Assembly: GCF_030272615.1 (NCBI RefSeq)
Contig: NC_081405.1
Location: forward strand, 19,488,547-19,552,546
DNA from: Cryptomeria japonica
Taxonomy: Eukaryota; Streptophyta; Pinopsida; Cupressales; Cupressaceae
DNA: 64,000 nucleotides
Direction of reading: 5' to 3'
The notes beneath the pieces are model-generated. The model had not been told where the DNA came from. It was given only the letters and a program-made list of their open reading frames with translations, and made no database searches. A program made the translations under genes and the position numbers. This document shows positions 1 through 9,559 of this stretch, piece after piece. The stretch's first letter is position 1. Every line of letters starts with the position of its first letter.

Positions 1-1340
1 AAGATCATGAAATCATTTAGTTTTGGTGATAAAGTTATACAACTCTTTTCTCAACTCATGGAAACTTCCTCCTTTGCTGTCATTGTTAATGGCTCCCCGT
101 CTAATTTCTTCAAAAGCTCCAGAGGTCTCAGATAGGGAGACCCCATCTCCCCTATCCTCTTCATCATTCTTAATGAATGCCTAGGTAGATTCATCCTTAA
201 AAATGTGGAAGAAGGCAATCTTAAGGGTCTGAAACCTTCATCCAATGTTGTTTGCTCTCATGAATAATTCGTTGATGACTCTATCACCATGGGGGAAGCC
301 ACCATCTTGGAAGCCAAAAACATGAAAATCATTCTAAATACCTATGAATTTGCCTCTGGTCAAAAAATCAATTGGGATAAAAACTCTTTGTTTTTCATCA
401 ACACCCCAGCCCAAAGGCAAATTAGGATTGGAAGGATTCTTGGTTGTAACATATCTGAGTTTCCCTCTACCTATTTAGGGCTTCCTCTCTATCTCAAGCC
501 TAAGGATTCCTTCTGGAATAAGTTAATTGACAGACTCAACCTGAAACTTGCTGGCTGGAAAGGGGTTATTCTTAGTCAAGCTGGTAAAGTCACTCTACTC
601 AAAGCCACTCTCCAAAATCTTCTTGCGTATGCTCTTAGCTTGTTCAAAATCCCCTCAAAGTTTGTAGAAGCTATTGAAAGAATCCAAAAAAAGTTCCTCT
701 GGTCAAGTGTGGAAGTTAAAATAGAATCCCCCTTATAGCCTAGAATAACATTTGCTCCCCTAAGGCCTCAGGTGGGTTGGGCTTAAGGAACATTAGTTCT
801 ATGAATAAAGCTTTATTAGCCAAGCAAATTTGGAGATTCAAAGGGGAGGAAAGAGATTAGAACTCTATTTGGAAAAACAAATATCTCTATATGCAACCTT
901 CTGAGGAAGAATTCTTTGACAACTCTTTCTCTGTTGATGGATCAACCATTTGGAATGCTGTGCAATCTACTAAAGGCTGGGCTACTGCTGGTAGAACCTG
1001 GAACCTTGGGGATGGGAGGAAAATAAGATTTTGGGAAGATAGATGGATCCTAGATAAACCTCTGGAGGAAATCCCTATCCTCAAAGATTGGAAAGACAGT
1101 TTCAAATGCAGGTATAGTGAAATGGTAAGAGATTACTGGATAAATGAGGACTGGATTGACTTTAGCTAGCAGTGCCCGGATCTCAAGTTCCTTCAGATTG
1201 CTCTTTCTGCTAAAATCCCTAGAGACAACAAAGATGACATTTTGATATGGGGGAAAACTCTAGATGGGAAATACTTTGTTTCCTTTTTTGTGGCTATTCA
1301 CAATGTCCCGGTGGAAGCTACTCTCATCTGGGCTAAAGTT
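1..1340 (+). pseudogene. LINE ORF2 fragment: reverse transcriptase palm/thumb and connector
   Basis: Translation from base 3 gives the second half of a non-LTR reverse transcriptase. It contains RGLR*GDPISPILF (motif B; the usual Gln is a TAG stop at 133-135) and the catalytic box as FVDDS, just after a stop at about 265. The frame continues at 289-738 with STYLGLPLYLKPK and LAGWKGVILSQAGKVTLLKA, typical of the plant LINE thumb region. A frameshift near 735 precedes KASGGLGLRNISSMNKALLAKQIWRF. A further piece at 891-1169 carries WNLGDGRKIRFWEDRW. The enzyme would copy LINE RNA at nicked target DNA, but this copy has at least two frameshifts and several stops. Confidence 0.85.
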
Positions 1341-2382
1341 TGGAATTAGAACTTAGTTCCCAAAATCCACCTTTTTTTTTTGGATTTTCATCCAAAATAA
1401 GATATTAACCCTAGATAATCTTCATAAAAGAGGCTTTATTTTTCCTAACATGTGTTCTCTTTGTTGTAGGGATGAAGAGACAACTTGCCATATTCTCAAC
1501 CAATGCTCTTTTAGCCAGGACATCTGGAAAATCATCCTGTCCAGGTGGAACCTGAGCTGGGTCTTCCCGAACTCTCTTGGTGACACTTGGCTTCAATGGC
1601 ATTGTCCTAACTCTAATTCTAAAATTGTGGAGACCTGGAGATTCACTCTACCGATTGTTATCTGGAATATATGGAAAGAATGCAACAACAGGATTTTCAG
1701 GGACAAAAGGGCTACTCCTGAAGTGGTTGCAGACAAAATCCTTAGGAGTATTTTTGAATGCCTCTATGGTACTGATCAAGGACTTGCTGCCAAAGAGGAT
1801 TTCAAAGACAGATGGAATCTTTCTACTACCACTATTAGCAAGGAAAAAGGTAGAGAAGGTCTTGTCTGGTGTTTCCCCATGCAGGGATGGATTAAGGCCA
1901 ACTTCGATAGGGCTTCTAAAGGAAATTTGGGTAAAGCTGGATATGGGGGCATTATCAGGAATTTTGCTGGAAGTTGCCTTAAGGCGATGGTTGGTCCTCT
2001 GGGGAATCAAACTAGCCATTTTGCTGAAGCCTCCGCTGCCTTGCATACTTTAATTATAGCCAAAATTCTCAATTATGATAAAATATGGCTTGAGGGGGAT
2101 TCACTTAATATCATTAAGTGTTTAAAGGGGGAAATAGAGCCTTCTTGGTCTATTGAGAATATCATCATGAAAGCTAGAGAGATTATTGCCAGTTTCAAAT
2201 AAATTATAATACAACATGCCTTCAGAGAGAAAAATAGTGTTGCTGACTATTTAGCGAATATTGGAGTTAACTCTGACGCTCAAATGATTTGGCACGAGGA
2301 TGATCTCAATTTAAATATTAAAGAGATATGCAAAAAGGATCGTTATACGGGGAGAGAAGGACAATTAAACTATGACAAGTAA
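1341..2382 (+). pseudogene. LINE ORF2 C-terminus: zf-RVT zinc-binding region and RNase H
   Basis: An interrupted linker (WAKVWN*NLVPKIHLFFW) leads into an open frame at 1450-2202. It begins MCSLCCRDEETTCHILNQC, the Cys/His cluster of the zf-RVT region. Residues about 150-250 match the plant LINE RNase H: WIKANFD (first acidic residue), GYGGIIRN, AEASAA (Glu) and LEGDS (Asp). The usual FDGA is FDRA here. A TAA at 2200-2202 interrupts the frame, after which HAFREKNSVADYLAN (last acidic residue) follows and the ORF ends at 2380-2382. The four acidic positions survive, so decay is recent or mild here compared with the RT part. Confidence 0.85.
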
Positions 2383-2548
2383 AAAGTATCATTTATGCCT
2401 TGCTGGAAAGGCCATCATTACTTGGCACTACAACATATCTCCTACTATCTCAAATAATCTGTCGCACGCTTTGTGGGTTACTTAGAGTGAAAATTTGAGT
2501 TGCATCGGGAAAGAAGGTCTTAATTCATAGAGAAATAGAGTCGATAGC

Positions 2549-4053
2549 TTGCATTCGAAAACGGGAGGAGATCTAAGACGCGAAGAACCTGACAACACGT
2601 CGACCAAGAAAGAAATGCCTAAAGTCTGGGCAAAGCTGGAGAAGGGCTCTCTCACTAGCTTCATGGAGAAGCTTGAGGACTATGACAAAGGTAGGGTTAA
2701 CTTAGCCGTTTCCAAGATTTCTGAAAATAGTCTAATGGCTCTTTTAAACTTTATGGAGTTAAATTTAAGTTGGATGTTGGGCTTATTTCAATTGTGACTG
2801 GAATGCCCCACATCGGGCTTAACTTCTTTCAAGACCTCAAGGTCTCCAACAATGTGGTTACCCTGTTCCCGCGGAAAGAGAAAGAGCAAGCCAAAATTGG
2901 CAAGGCTACCGGGGGCTACTACGATGCTGCAAACATCAAGAAGTTGTGGGGCTGGGTCCTGAACGCAATCATGGAGTATATTACAGTTGAAGGCCGCTTC
3001 TCTAGGGCCCACACTTACCACTTCGTGCTCTTAAACCATTTCAGAAATGACAAAAAAGTGTCTTTGCCCTACTACCTTTTTTGTTCCCTCTCCAGGTCCC
3101 TGAACAAGCACAGGGCTAACCCTTCTAGCCCGATTCTCCACTGCGGGCTCCTGATGCTCATCTATGAGCATTGCAAAACCTTCGCTCTGCAGGAAAATAA
3201 GCGGATTTTTGCTTCCCCAGGTAAAAGGAGGATGGAAGAGGGAGATACTAGCAAGGAGAAGGCATCATCCAGCAAGAAAAGGCAGTGGTATAGAGACGAA
3301 TGACACTAACGGTGAAGACAACTGGAAAGAAGAGGAGTTGGGCAACGAGGAAGAAAGTGGAGATTCTGAGCCTGGTCAAGATAGCCCTATTCTAAGTGAT
3401 CACCCTGGTAAGGACAACAACCATCTGATGGAGAAGACGACTCCCAAGGATAATGAGGAAATTGAAGTTAATTCTGAGAAGGAAACAAACAAAGGCTCTG
3501 AGAAGAACCTGACTGAGGAAAGGGACAACAAGGACAAGGAAAGTGCTGGTGAGGGGCTTATCCTAGATAATCTCAAGAAGCTCTTGGAAGCTAGAATGAA
3601 TTTCAACAGATGGACTTACGAAACCCTGAAAAACCTGGAAAAGAAAGGGATAAATTTGGATAAAAAGAGGGAGGATGAAAATAGAGAGCATATTAATTGG
3701 AAGCAGGAAATGGAGAACAAGGTAAAATTGCTGGAAGAGGGAAAAGAAGCGATGAAAAATCTGATGGGATTTATCCCAAGTATCCTCTCTGCTGTCACCA
3801 AAAACCTGGAGACATTGCCAAGGTCTTTGACCATACTCCTAAACCGGTTGTGGATCTTGACCTAGAGGAGGAGACCATCCAGACTGGAAGTGGCGGTGAT
3901 GCTACCCCAACGGGCGGAACTACGAAGAGAACCAGGGCCAGTATCAAGAAATTTGTGGCTACTGCCGCCAAGGACCCTCCCAACTTCAAAGACAATATCA
4001 AAGAGCTGCAAGACATTAGCAGCACCCTGGCTAAATCCCTGGATAAAATCTGA
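2549..4053 (+). pseudogene. Retroelement ORF of unknown function with helical domain and coiled coil
   Basis: This is one coding unit broken by about three frameshifts (near 2750, 3300 and 3810). The pieces read in order as 2549-2797, 2750-3303, 3304-3865 and 3810-4053. The first part (LDVGLISIVTGMP, then ITVEGRFSRAHTYHFVLLNH, then SLPYYLFCSLSRSLNKH) looks like the helical domain of a plant transposon-associated protein family. I recognise the style but cannot name the family safely. The second part is a highly charged Glu/Lys/Asn region (about 3300-3790) with probable coiled coil (LKNLEKKGINLDKKRED), then a Ser/Thr/Lys tail. It sits between the LINE RNase H and the LINE 3' tail, which is unusual. 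A nested fragment of another element is the main alternative. Confidence 0.5.
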
Positions 4054-4225
4054 TTCCTGGATGGCCTGCTAGCTTTTCAGGGCTTTTGTGGGATTTTTTC
4101 GGTTTTCCGCTGGTTTTTTCCTTTTAGTTCTGTTCCTCTCTGTTTCTCATGGCTTTGTTGTTTAAGTCTTTCTTGTAAAGGGTTTCAGAGTCCCTTCAAA
4201 ACCTACTTTTTCATTAATCAAAAAT
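4054..4225 (+). other. LINE 3' untranslated region and tail
   Basis: After the stop at 4053 comes T-rich sequence, then GGGTTTCAGAGTCCC and an A/T-rich end. The short inverted pair GGGTTTC/GAGTCCC resembles the 3' hairpin seen at plant L1 ends. The second LINE in this window (29968-31705, minus strand) ends with a similar hairpin, GGGTCAGCACCC, before its A/T tail. Confidence 0.45.
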
Positions 4226-4986
4226 AGTCTTATTTGTAAAACCCTCTAGCAAGGTGACATTCTGATTGAGTGTTTGAAATCCTTTAACAAGGTCACTTCT
4301 AACAAGGTGAAGATCCTAACAGATCTGAGGGAAATCCCTAACCGGGTCACATCTAGCAATGTGTTTTTAATCTTTAACAGGATTTGCTTTTAACCGAGCA
4401 TACTCTAGAAGAGTATATTTCTTAGTGGGTCTGAAATCTCACAGTGGTTTTTCCCTATTTGGGTTTCCACATTAAATCTAGTGTTATGAGTGCTATGATG
4501 TTTATATGCTTTTGAGTTTGCATGTTTAGCAGTTTTGGATATATTACTGAAATATATGTTACCGAGGTTGAATCTGATGTTTTTATGGAGGATTAAGTTT
4601 GTATGATTCACCCCCCCCTCTCTCATCTTATTTGCTTGGCATCTGTACTTACATTAAGAATCAGAACCATCACTATTTCAGTGGAGGTTCTTCAGATTAG
4701 CAGTTATTCTTCGACAGTGTTTGCAGGTTCTTCATGCTTCGATGATTCTTCTAATCTTCTCTTGTTCCCATCTTTTTGGAACATTCTTGTTTGGAGGCTT
4801 TTTCAGTCCTTCTTGCTTTTTCCATCTCTGTGTCAATTAGAGTTTTTTCACATGTGCTTTTCTCTATTTCTCCAGTTCATAGAGATTTGGTTGTATTTGG
4901 GTACCTGATTAGGCCTTGTTGCTGGGACCCATCTTTCTTGCTTTCAGTAGTTGTTCTAGGTTTTAGCTTCTCCCTAAGTCTAGCTT
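4226..4986 (+). repeat. Probable copia-type remnant without recognisable protein
   Basis: The text AATCTCACAGTGGTTTTTCC and GGGTTTCCACATTAAATC is of a kind often found near the ends of plant Ty1/copia LTRs. A C-rich run, CACCCCCCCCTCTC, follows at about 4608. The two ORFs here (4603-4908 and 4776-4988) are T-rich and look like noncoding sequence. I see no catalytic motif. The segment leads directly into the polypurine tract at 4987. Confidence 0.35.
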
Positions 4987-5398
4987 AAGGGGGGGTGTTG
5001 GAGTATTCGAGTATTTACTTGATTAATTAAACAATATTTGTTTAATTATTTAATTTATCTTTATCTCTTTAATATTGTTTAATTATTTAATTTATCTTTA
5101 TCTCTTTTACACTTAAGCTAACTTTAGGTGCATAATAATTAATTTTTTTATAAATCATTATGTGCAAGCCTAGGTTTTCCTTTTTAGGGTTTCTTAACCT
5201 ATTAGAGGTTGGATTCTTTTCATTGTATTGTAAGGATTATCACATTACACATTTTGTGAATATTGAGGTCTCATTATTTTGAGCATATTTTTTGTGTTTT
5301 TCTTTTTTGTTATTTGCTTCCTTGCTTCTCCTTGTAACAGATTATTCAGCTTGCAGAGATCTTTAGGCTCCTGTGGTGTTGTGTTTCTTAACTCTCAC
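4987..5398 (+). repeat. Copia 3' end: polypurine tract and truncated LTR
   Basis: The tract AAGGGGGGG at 4987-4995 is directly followed by TGTTGGAGTATTCG at 4996. This is the standard arrangement of a plus-strand polypurine tract next to a 3' LTR starting with TGTTGG. The LTR runs through AT-rich sequence and stops abruptly at about 5398, where gypsy LTR sequence takes over. It is therefore truncated by the next element. Confidence 0.65.
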
Positions 5399-5619
5399 AA
5401 ATATTTAATATTTATTTTAACCCCATTTCTCCTATTAATTAAATTCTATTTAATTAATTTCTTCATATTCATCTATTTGATTAAATCAATTACTCAATTT
5501 ATTTAATTAAGTTCACCTGAACCTTTTCTAGCCTTTAATTAAATAAAATCACTCTATTTAATTAAAATCCTCTTTCTCCCCTTTTAATTAAATTTGTGTC
5601 ACTTCAAAGAGGGGCAAAA
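5399..5619 (+). repeat. Extra gypsy LTR fragment followed by a second polypurine tract
   Basis: Bases 5399-5594 repeat, almost exactly, an internal stretch of the adjacent LTR (from about 5650 to 5850). They are followed by CACTTCAAAGAGGGGCAAAA, the same tract that precedes the 3' LTR at 24081-24100. A polypurine tract normally occurs only at the 3' end, so its presence just before the 5' LTR shows rearrangement: a tandem LTR junction, a template jump, or recombination between two copies. Confidence 0.75.
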
Positions 5620-7081
5620 TGTAGACGTATAAATCTGACCACTTTCCTAAATGAATATTTAATATTTATTTTAACCCCATTTCTCCTATTAATTAAATTC
5701 TATTTAATTAATTTCTTCATATTCATCTATTTGAGTAAATGAATTACTCAATTTATTTAATTAAGTTCACCTGAACCTTTTCTACCCTTTAATTAAATAA
5801 AATCACTCTATTTAATTAAAATCCTCTTTCTCCCCTTTTAATTAAATTTACATTTAATTAAAGTGATCCTTGTAAATAAATAAATCTAATTTATTTATTT
5901 AAATCCCCCACTTGTATTTATACAAGTTGCATCTATTTTAGTTGAAATAAAGTAATTTTATTTTAATTAAAATCATTTTTCCTCCGCTTGCGTTTTCCTA
6001 CATCTCCCACTTGCCTCCTAAACCCCTTCTAGAATCTTCTAATCAATTCCAATTTAGCCTAATTCATCTCCTAATTATTGTCACAATCCTAAGCAAAGAG
6101 AAGTCACTTCTCAAAGCTTCCAAGGTCTTCAATAACCATTAAAGGCTTCATGTCCTTAACAAGTTAACCCTCAAAGTATTCCAAACCATTTAAGGCTCTT
6201 ACATAACCATTAATGGTTAATTCAACCTTCTTGCATGACTAGAGAGTTTCTCTCTAACTCAACCCTCATCTAACCTAAGGGTCTCATCAAGCATTCATGG
6301 CTTTAACCTTGCTTATCCCTTTAACCCTTGCACAAGAGTTTACCCCTTGCGTAAAATCTTTATCCAATGGATGACCCTAACTTAACCTTAACCCTTACCT
6401 CCTAAGGTAACCTTCATGTCTTCTCAAGCATTTAATGCTTCTTTCATCTCCTCTCAAGCAACCTCTTGTTGAATATTGCCACCATTTCATTGGTGAGAAT
6501 TGTAAATGTGGATTGATTAACTTTCAATCCTGACCCTTGTTAAGATTATCTAATCTTGACAATCCATTGTCCTATTTTACCTATAAATAGAGCTCTCATT
6601 CTCTCATTTTGATAGATCCAAGTCCTTATGCATCAAACTTATAGTCTAATTACTAAACATTTTAGCCTCTCTTTGTTAAATTATCATAATAGCATTTAGA
6701 AGCATTTTATATCATAGAATATCCATGTTAGACTAGTATATCATGTTAGGATAAATTTATTAATCCTTTATCATAAACATCATCTTCATACTATCTTAAT
6801 CATAATAATTTTAATATCATACATGTTTTAGGAATGCATTCATACATAATAATCAAACATGACTCATTCTTGGAGTTGTCATTCCTAAGTCACTTTGCTT
6901 AGTGATCTAAGAGCAAAGACATTGACTTTAGGGATCATGTGAGATAGAGAACAATGGGACACCCCTTGGTAAGTTGAGCTATTTCAATATAGTTCCTATA
7001 ACTTGCACCAAGAGTCTCATTGGTGTGTGGGTCTTTTGAATCCAAATTTTAGGTTCTTGTCGCCCTCATTCCCCACATACA
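5620..7081 (+). repeat. 5' LTR of the Tat element
   Basis: The LTR begins TGTAGACGTATAAATC and ends CCCCACATACA (TG...CA). It is AT-rich for the first 380 bases with repeated AATTAAAT blocks, then less so. Its 3' partner at 24101-25719 matches along its length, and a third, reverse-oriented copy is the solo LTR at 12386-13822. Confidence 0.9.
6582..6589 (+). promoter_or_regulatory. TATA box of the Tat 5' LTR
   Basis: TATAAATA lies about 960 bases into the LTR and is followed by AGCTCTCATTCTCTC. The same box is kept in the 3' LTR (25220-25227) and, in reverse, in the solo LTR (12915-12922). Conservation in three copies supports a real promoter. Transcription would start about 30 bases downstream. 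Confidence 0.7.
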
Positions 7082-7085
7082 TTTC

Positions 7086-7105
7086 TAGTGCCCATCGTGG
7101 GGCTC
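7086..7105 (+). promoter_or_regulatory. Probable primer-binding region of the Tat element
   Basis: Five bases after the 5' LTR lies TAGTGCCCATCGTGGGGCTC. It resembles the TGGCGCCCACCGTGGGGC-type sequence found just after Tat/Ogre 5' LTRs, with mutations. It is also an imperfect hairpin (GCCC...GGGC). I cannot assign the priming tRNA from memory with certainty. Confidence 0.5.
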
Positions 7106-7148
7106 ATCCCCATAAATCACATCATTTTTTATACAAGACAAAGATTAC

Positions 7149-7358
7149 AAGCACGTTGGAATACTATTTTAGCGCTACCGCGTTCATCGTATTGTTTAGC
7201 ACATCAGAACCTTTTTCTAGCACTTATGAGCTTGTTGTTAGCGCATAATAGTTCAGTTTATTTCTTGTGTGTCGGGATAATAGTGTAGTGCATTCAGTAA
7301 TCGGTGTGGCGCATTTGTAACTTTCTGTAGCGCATCTGTGCAGAAGTCCAACACATGA
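7149..7358 (+). repeat. 21-bp phased TAGCGCATA array, first block
   Basis: Nine variants of the motif TAGCGCATNN start at 7149, 7170, 7197, 7218, 7239, 7286, 7307, 7328 and 7349. Six of the eight gaps are exactly 21 bases. The 11 bases between motifs are not conserved. See the related blocks at 8897-9261 (same orientation) and 23191-23514 (inverted). Confidence 0.75.
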
Positions 7359-8896
7359 TTTTGGCACAAATAAAACATAATCTGTAACAAAAGTAAAAGT
7401 TAGGCTTGTATAAGCTCACCTATGACTTAATTTTTTTCACTAACTTTTATTTTGTTGCAGGTTACTAATCTTTGTTTGCAAGTGGGAGGATTTTTATTTA
7501 GGCTTTTAATTATTTTTGTTTCTATCTTTTTCAAGTTAGTTTTAAAATAGTTCATTTCCCATTGGGTAAAAAGAACTTCACTACTCATCTGGTGCTTAAA
7601 ACAAACAAACTTCATTTTTGCAAAGGTTAAAAAGAACTACAAACAAACTTCATTTTTGCAAAGGTTAAAAAGAACTACAAACAAACTTCATTTTTGCAAA
7701 GGTTAAAAAGGATCCCATTTTTCCTTTAATGTTGATTAAAAAGAACTTCATTAATCCTTTGGTGCTTAAAACAAAACCTCACTTTCATTTTTTTTTGCAA
7801 AGGTTAAAAAAGAATCTCACTTTCTTTGTTTTTGTACAAGGCAAAAAGAGTTTTCATTAAGAATTGATTTCATGATTTTCCTTTTGTTGACCAAAATCAC
7901 GATTTACTTTGTTGACCAGGTTTGTTTTTCAAAAGTTTTGGAAATGCACATTTTGCTATGAAGAGTTAAAAAGAACACCATGCTTGTTGGAGAAACATCT
8001 CCAAATAGAAGTTAGCAAATCATTGTCTTGAAGGCTAAAATGAACTTTGTTTGCCTTGTCTCGAAAGTGGAAGGTATATGCTCTCCCCTTAATCGGGTGA
8101 CCAAAAAGTCAAACCACTCTTATGCTTTCTTTACTTCAAGCATTTAAATCCTTTAGAAGTCTTGCCCTCCCGAGTTGCCCTTAGGGAGCCATTAATGGTC
8201 GGCGAGAGGGGAACGACCTTAGTAGGAAACAACTTTATCACCAAGTGTTCCAACCCACTATAATCAAAAGTGGAGGTTGACAAAAGTCCCCTTCAACGGT
8301 TTTGCTCAGCGATTAGCCTTCCCCCAGTATCTTTAAGATACGTAAAACCTTTGTTCTAAAGGTTGGGAAGCCTCCCGAGAGAGTTTTTCACTGAAGACTG
8401 AACGAAAGCCTGATTAAGAACTTTAGCATTAGAAGCTTTGAGCTGAGTCAGTTACTAGACATTTTCAATATCATAGTGCAAGGGTGAGGAAGAATCTGCC
8501 CCCAAGATCACTCACCATATATCTCCCAAGATAACTACTCAATTGTGAAGCAATTCACTTTGAGTTAATTTCTGGCAAAATACAAAAAATGGGGCACCCC
8601 CTAGGGAGTGACAAGACTGTTTGATCTGACGGAGTATCAAGACTAGTGGGCTATGATATTGTTGATGACCCTTGAATAAAGAGTCTGTTTGATTTATCTT
8701 ATTTGTTATCCAAACTAGTGAAAACATCGAGGATTTGAACACATCCTTAAAAGAACATACACTACTTGTTTAGCATAGACAAAATTGTTATCTCTTCTAT
8801 GTGTTGTATTTTCAAGTCATTATTTTTCAGAAAATCATCCATCAAAATCACAACTGTTAATTTTCAAAATGACAAAAACAAAGAAATCGGGACATT
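7359..8896 (+). other. Untranslated leader of the Tat element, no ORF
   Basis: This 1.5 kb contains no coding signal; an antisense ORF at 7427-7615 is a chance reading of A/T-rich repeats. It contains the 38-bp tandem repeat at 7603-7709 and looser GGTTAAAAAGAACTTCA copies to about 7900. A less A/T-rich block at about 8070-8480 has TCAAGCATTTAAATCC and CTCCCGAGAGAG. That block looks like the conserved leader of Tat/Ogre-type elements and may hold packaging or translation signals. Confidence 0.5.
7603..7709 (+). repeat. 38-bp direct tandem repeat, 2.8 copies
   Basis: The unit contains CTTCATTTTTGCAAAGG and GTTAAAAAGAAC. TTCATTTTTG starts at 7611, 7649 and 7687, giving an exact 38-base period. 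Confidence 0.85.
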
Positions 8897-9261
8897 TAGC
8901 GCATAGAAACAACATCCTAGTGCGTAGAAAACATTCAATAGTGCATTTGAACCAACACATAACGCTTTCATCAATCAACTTAGTGCATAATAAATATCAC
9001 ACTGGTGAAATCCCCAGTAGCGCTTATCAACATTAGTGTAGTGCATTCAAACATCAACATAGCGCATCAGAAGCATTTCATAGCGCTTTTAGTTCAAACA
9101 ATAACGTGTAATAACGACATAATAGCGCATAACCTATCCAGAACAGTCATTTTCAAACAGTCTAAACTAGCACATAGGAAAGGCAGCTTAGCACATAGGA
9201 AACATTCTGTAGCACATTCTGAATGTTCTTTAGCGCATTCAGTCTCTGTCTTAGCGCATGA
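8897..9261 (+). repeat. 21-bp phased TAGCGCATA array, main block
   Basis: Sixteen motif copies start at 8897, 8918, 8939, 8960, 8981, 9018, 9039, 9060, 9081, 9102, 9123, 9168, 9189, 9210, 9231 and 9252. Thirteen of 15 gaps are exactly 21; the other two are 37 and 45. Variants include TAGTGCATTC, TAGCACATAG and TAGCGCTTAT. In one frame the motif reads Leu-Ala-His every seven codons (8785-9036, then 9005-9271 after a frame change), so a heptad peptide is an alternative reading. No longer ORF supports that, and the 37-base gap changes frame. Confidence 0.8.
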
Positions 9262-9559
9262 TCAATTTTAGGGAAAAATAGAGAGCAAATCTTGCATTTT
9301 GGGAAAATTTTATCGACAGTTTCAAATACCCTTTCAGGTCCTTTAGCAAACTCAGTAGAAAAAATTCAAATCCGATCATCAGGGAGGAAATTTTCTAAAA
9401 TCAACAAGTTTTCAAATTATTAAAGTAGCTTGAGATCAAAATTTATCCAACAAAATCACGAAGTATCAGAAATAGTGATCAAATTTTCACCATCCAATGG
9501 ATTCTACCAAAACAAATACCTAGTTTAATCATTTAGTTGTCAAATCAAGTTTTCATATC
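9262..9559 (+). other. Leader between the motif array and gag
   Basis: About 300 bases of A/T-rich sequence with no ORF, repeat or motif that I can support. Confidence 0.4.

Larger units (their letters stand above)
1..4225 (+). mobile_element. L1-type LINE, 5' end outside the window, degenerate
   Basis: The segment holds, in order, the second half of a LINE reverse transcriptase, the zinc-binding linker, a C-terminal RNase H, an additional coiled-coil ORF, and a 3' region ending near 4225. All are on the plus strand. The order RT, zf-RVT, RNase H is the normal plan of plant L1-like ORF2. The final stretch (GGGTTTCAGAGTCCC followed by an A/T-rich tail with CATTAATCAAAAATAG) looks like a plant LINE 3' end. 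Frameshifts and stops in every part show that it is dead. The target duplication cannot be checked because the 5' end lies before base 1. Confidence 0.75.

Noticed and set aside
1648-2046. Antisense ORF of 132 codons and plus-strand ORF 1577-2053
   Set aside because: Shadows of the LINE RNase H frame, which has the recognisable catalytic residues.
4603-4988. Hydrophobic ORFs as a membrane protein
   Set aside because: T-rich noncoding composition just before a copia polypurine tract; no codon bias or motif.
8897-9261. CRISPR-like array of short repeats
   Set aside because: The repeat is only about 10 bases, varies, and sits in a plant retroelement leader; no cas genes or 24-48 base repeats.
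8785-9271. Two small ORFs (83 and 88 codons) as a heptad-repeat protein
   Set aside because: They read through the motif array in different frames, lack upstream coding context and change frame at a 37-base gap; kept only as an alternative reading.
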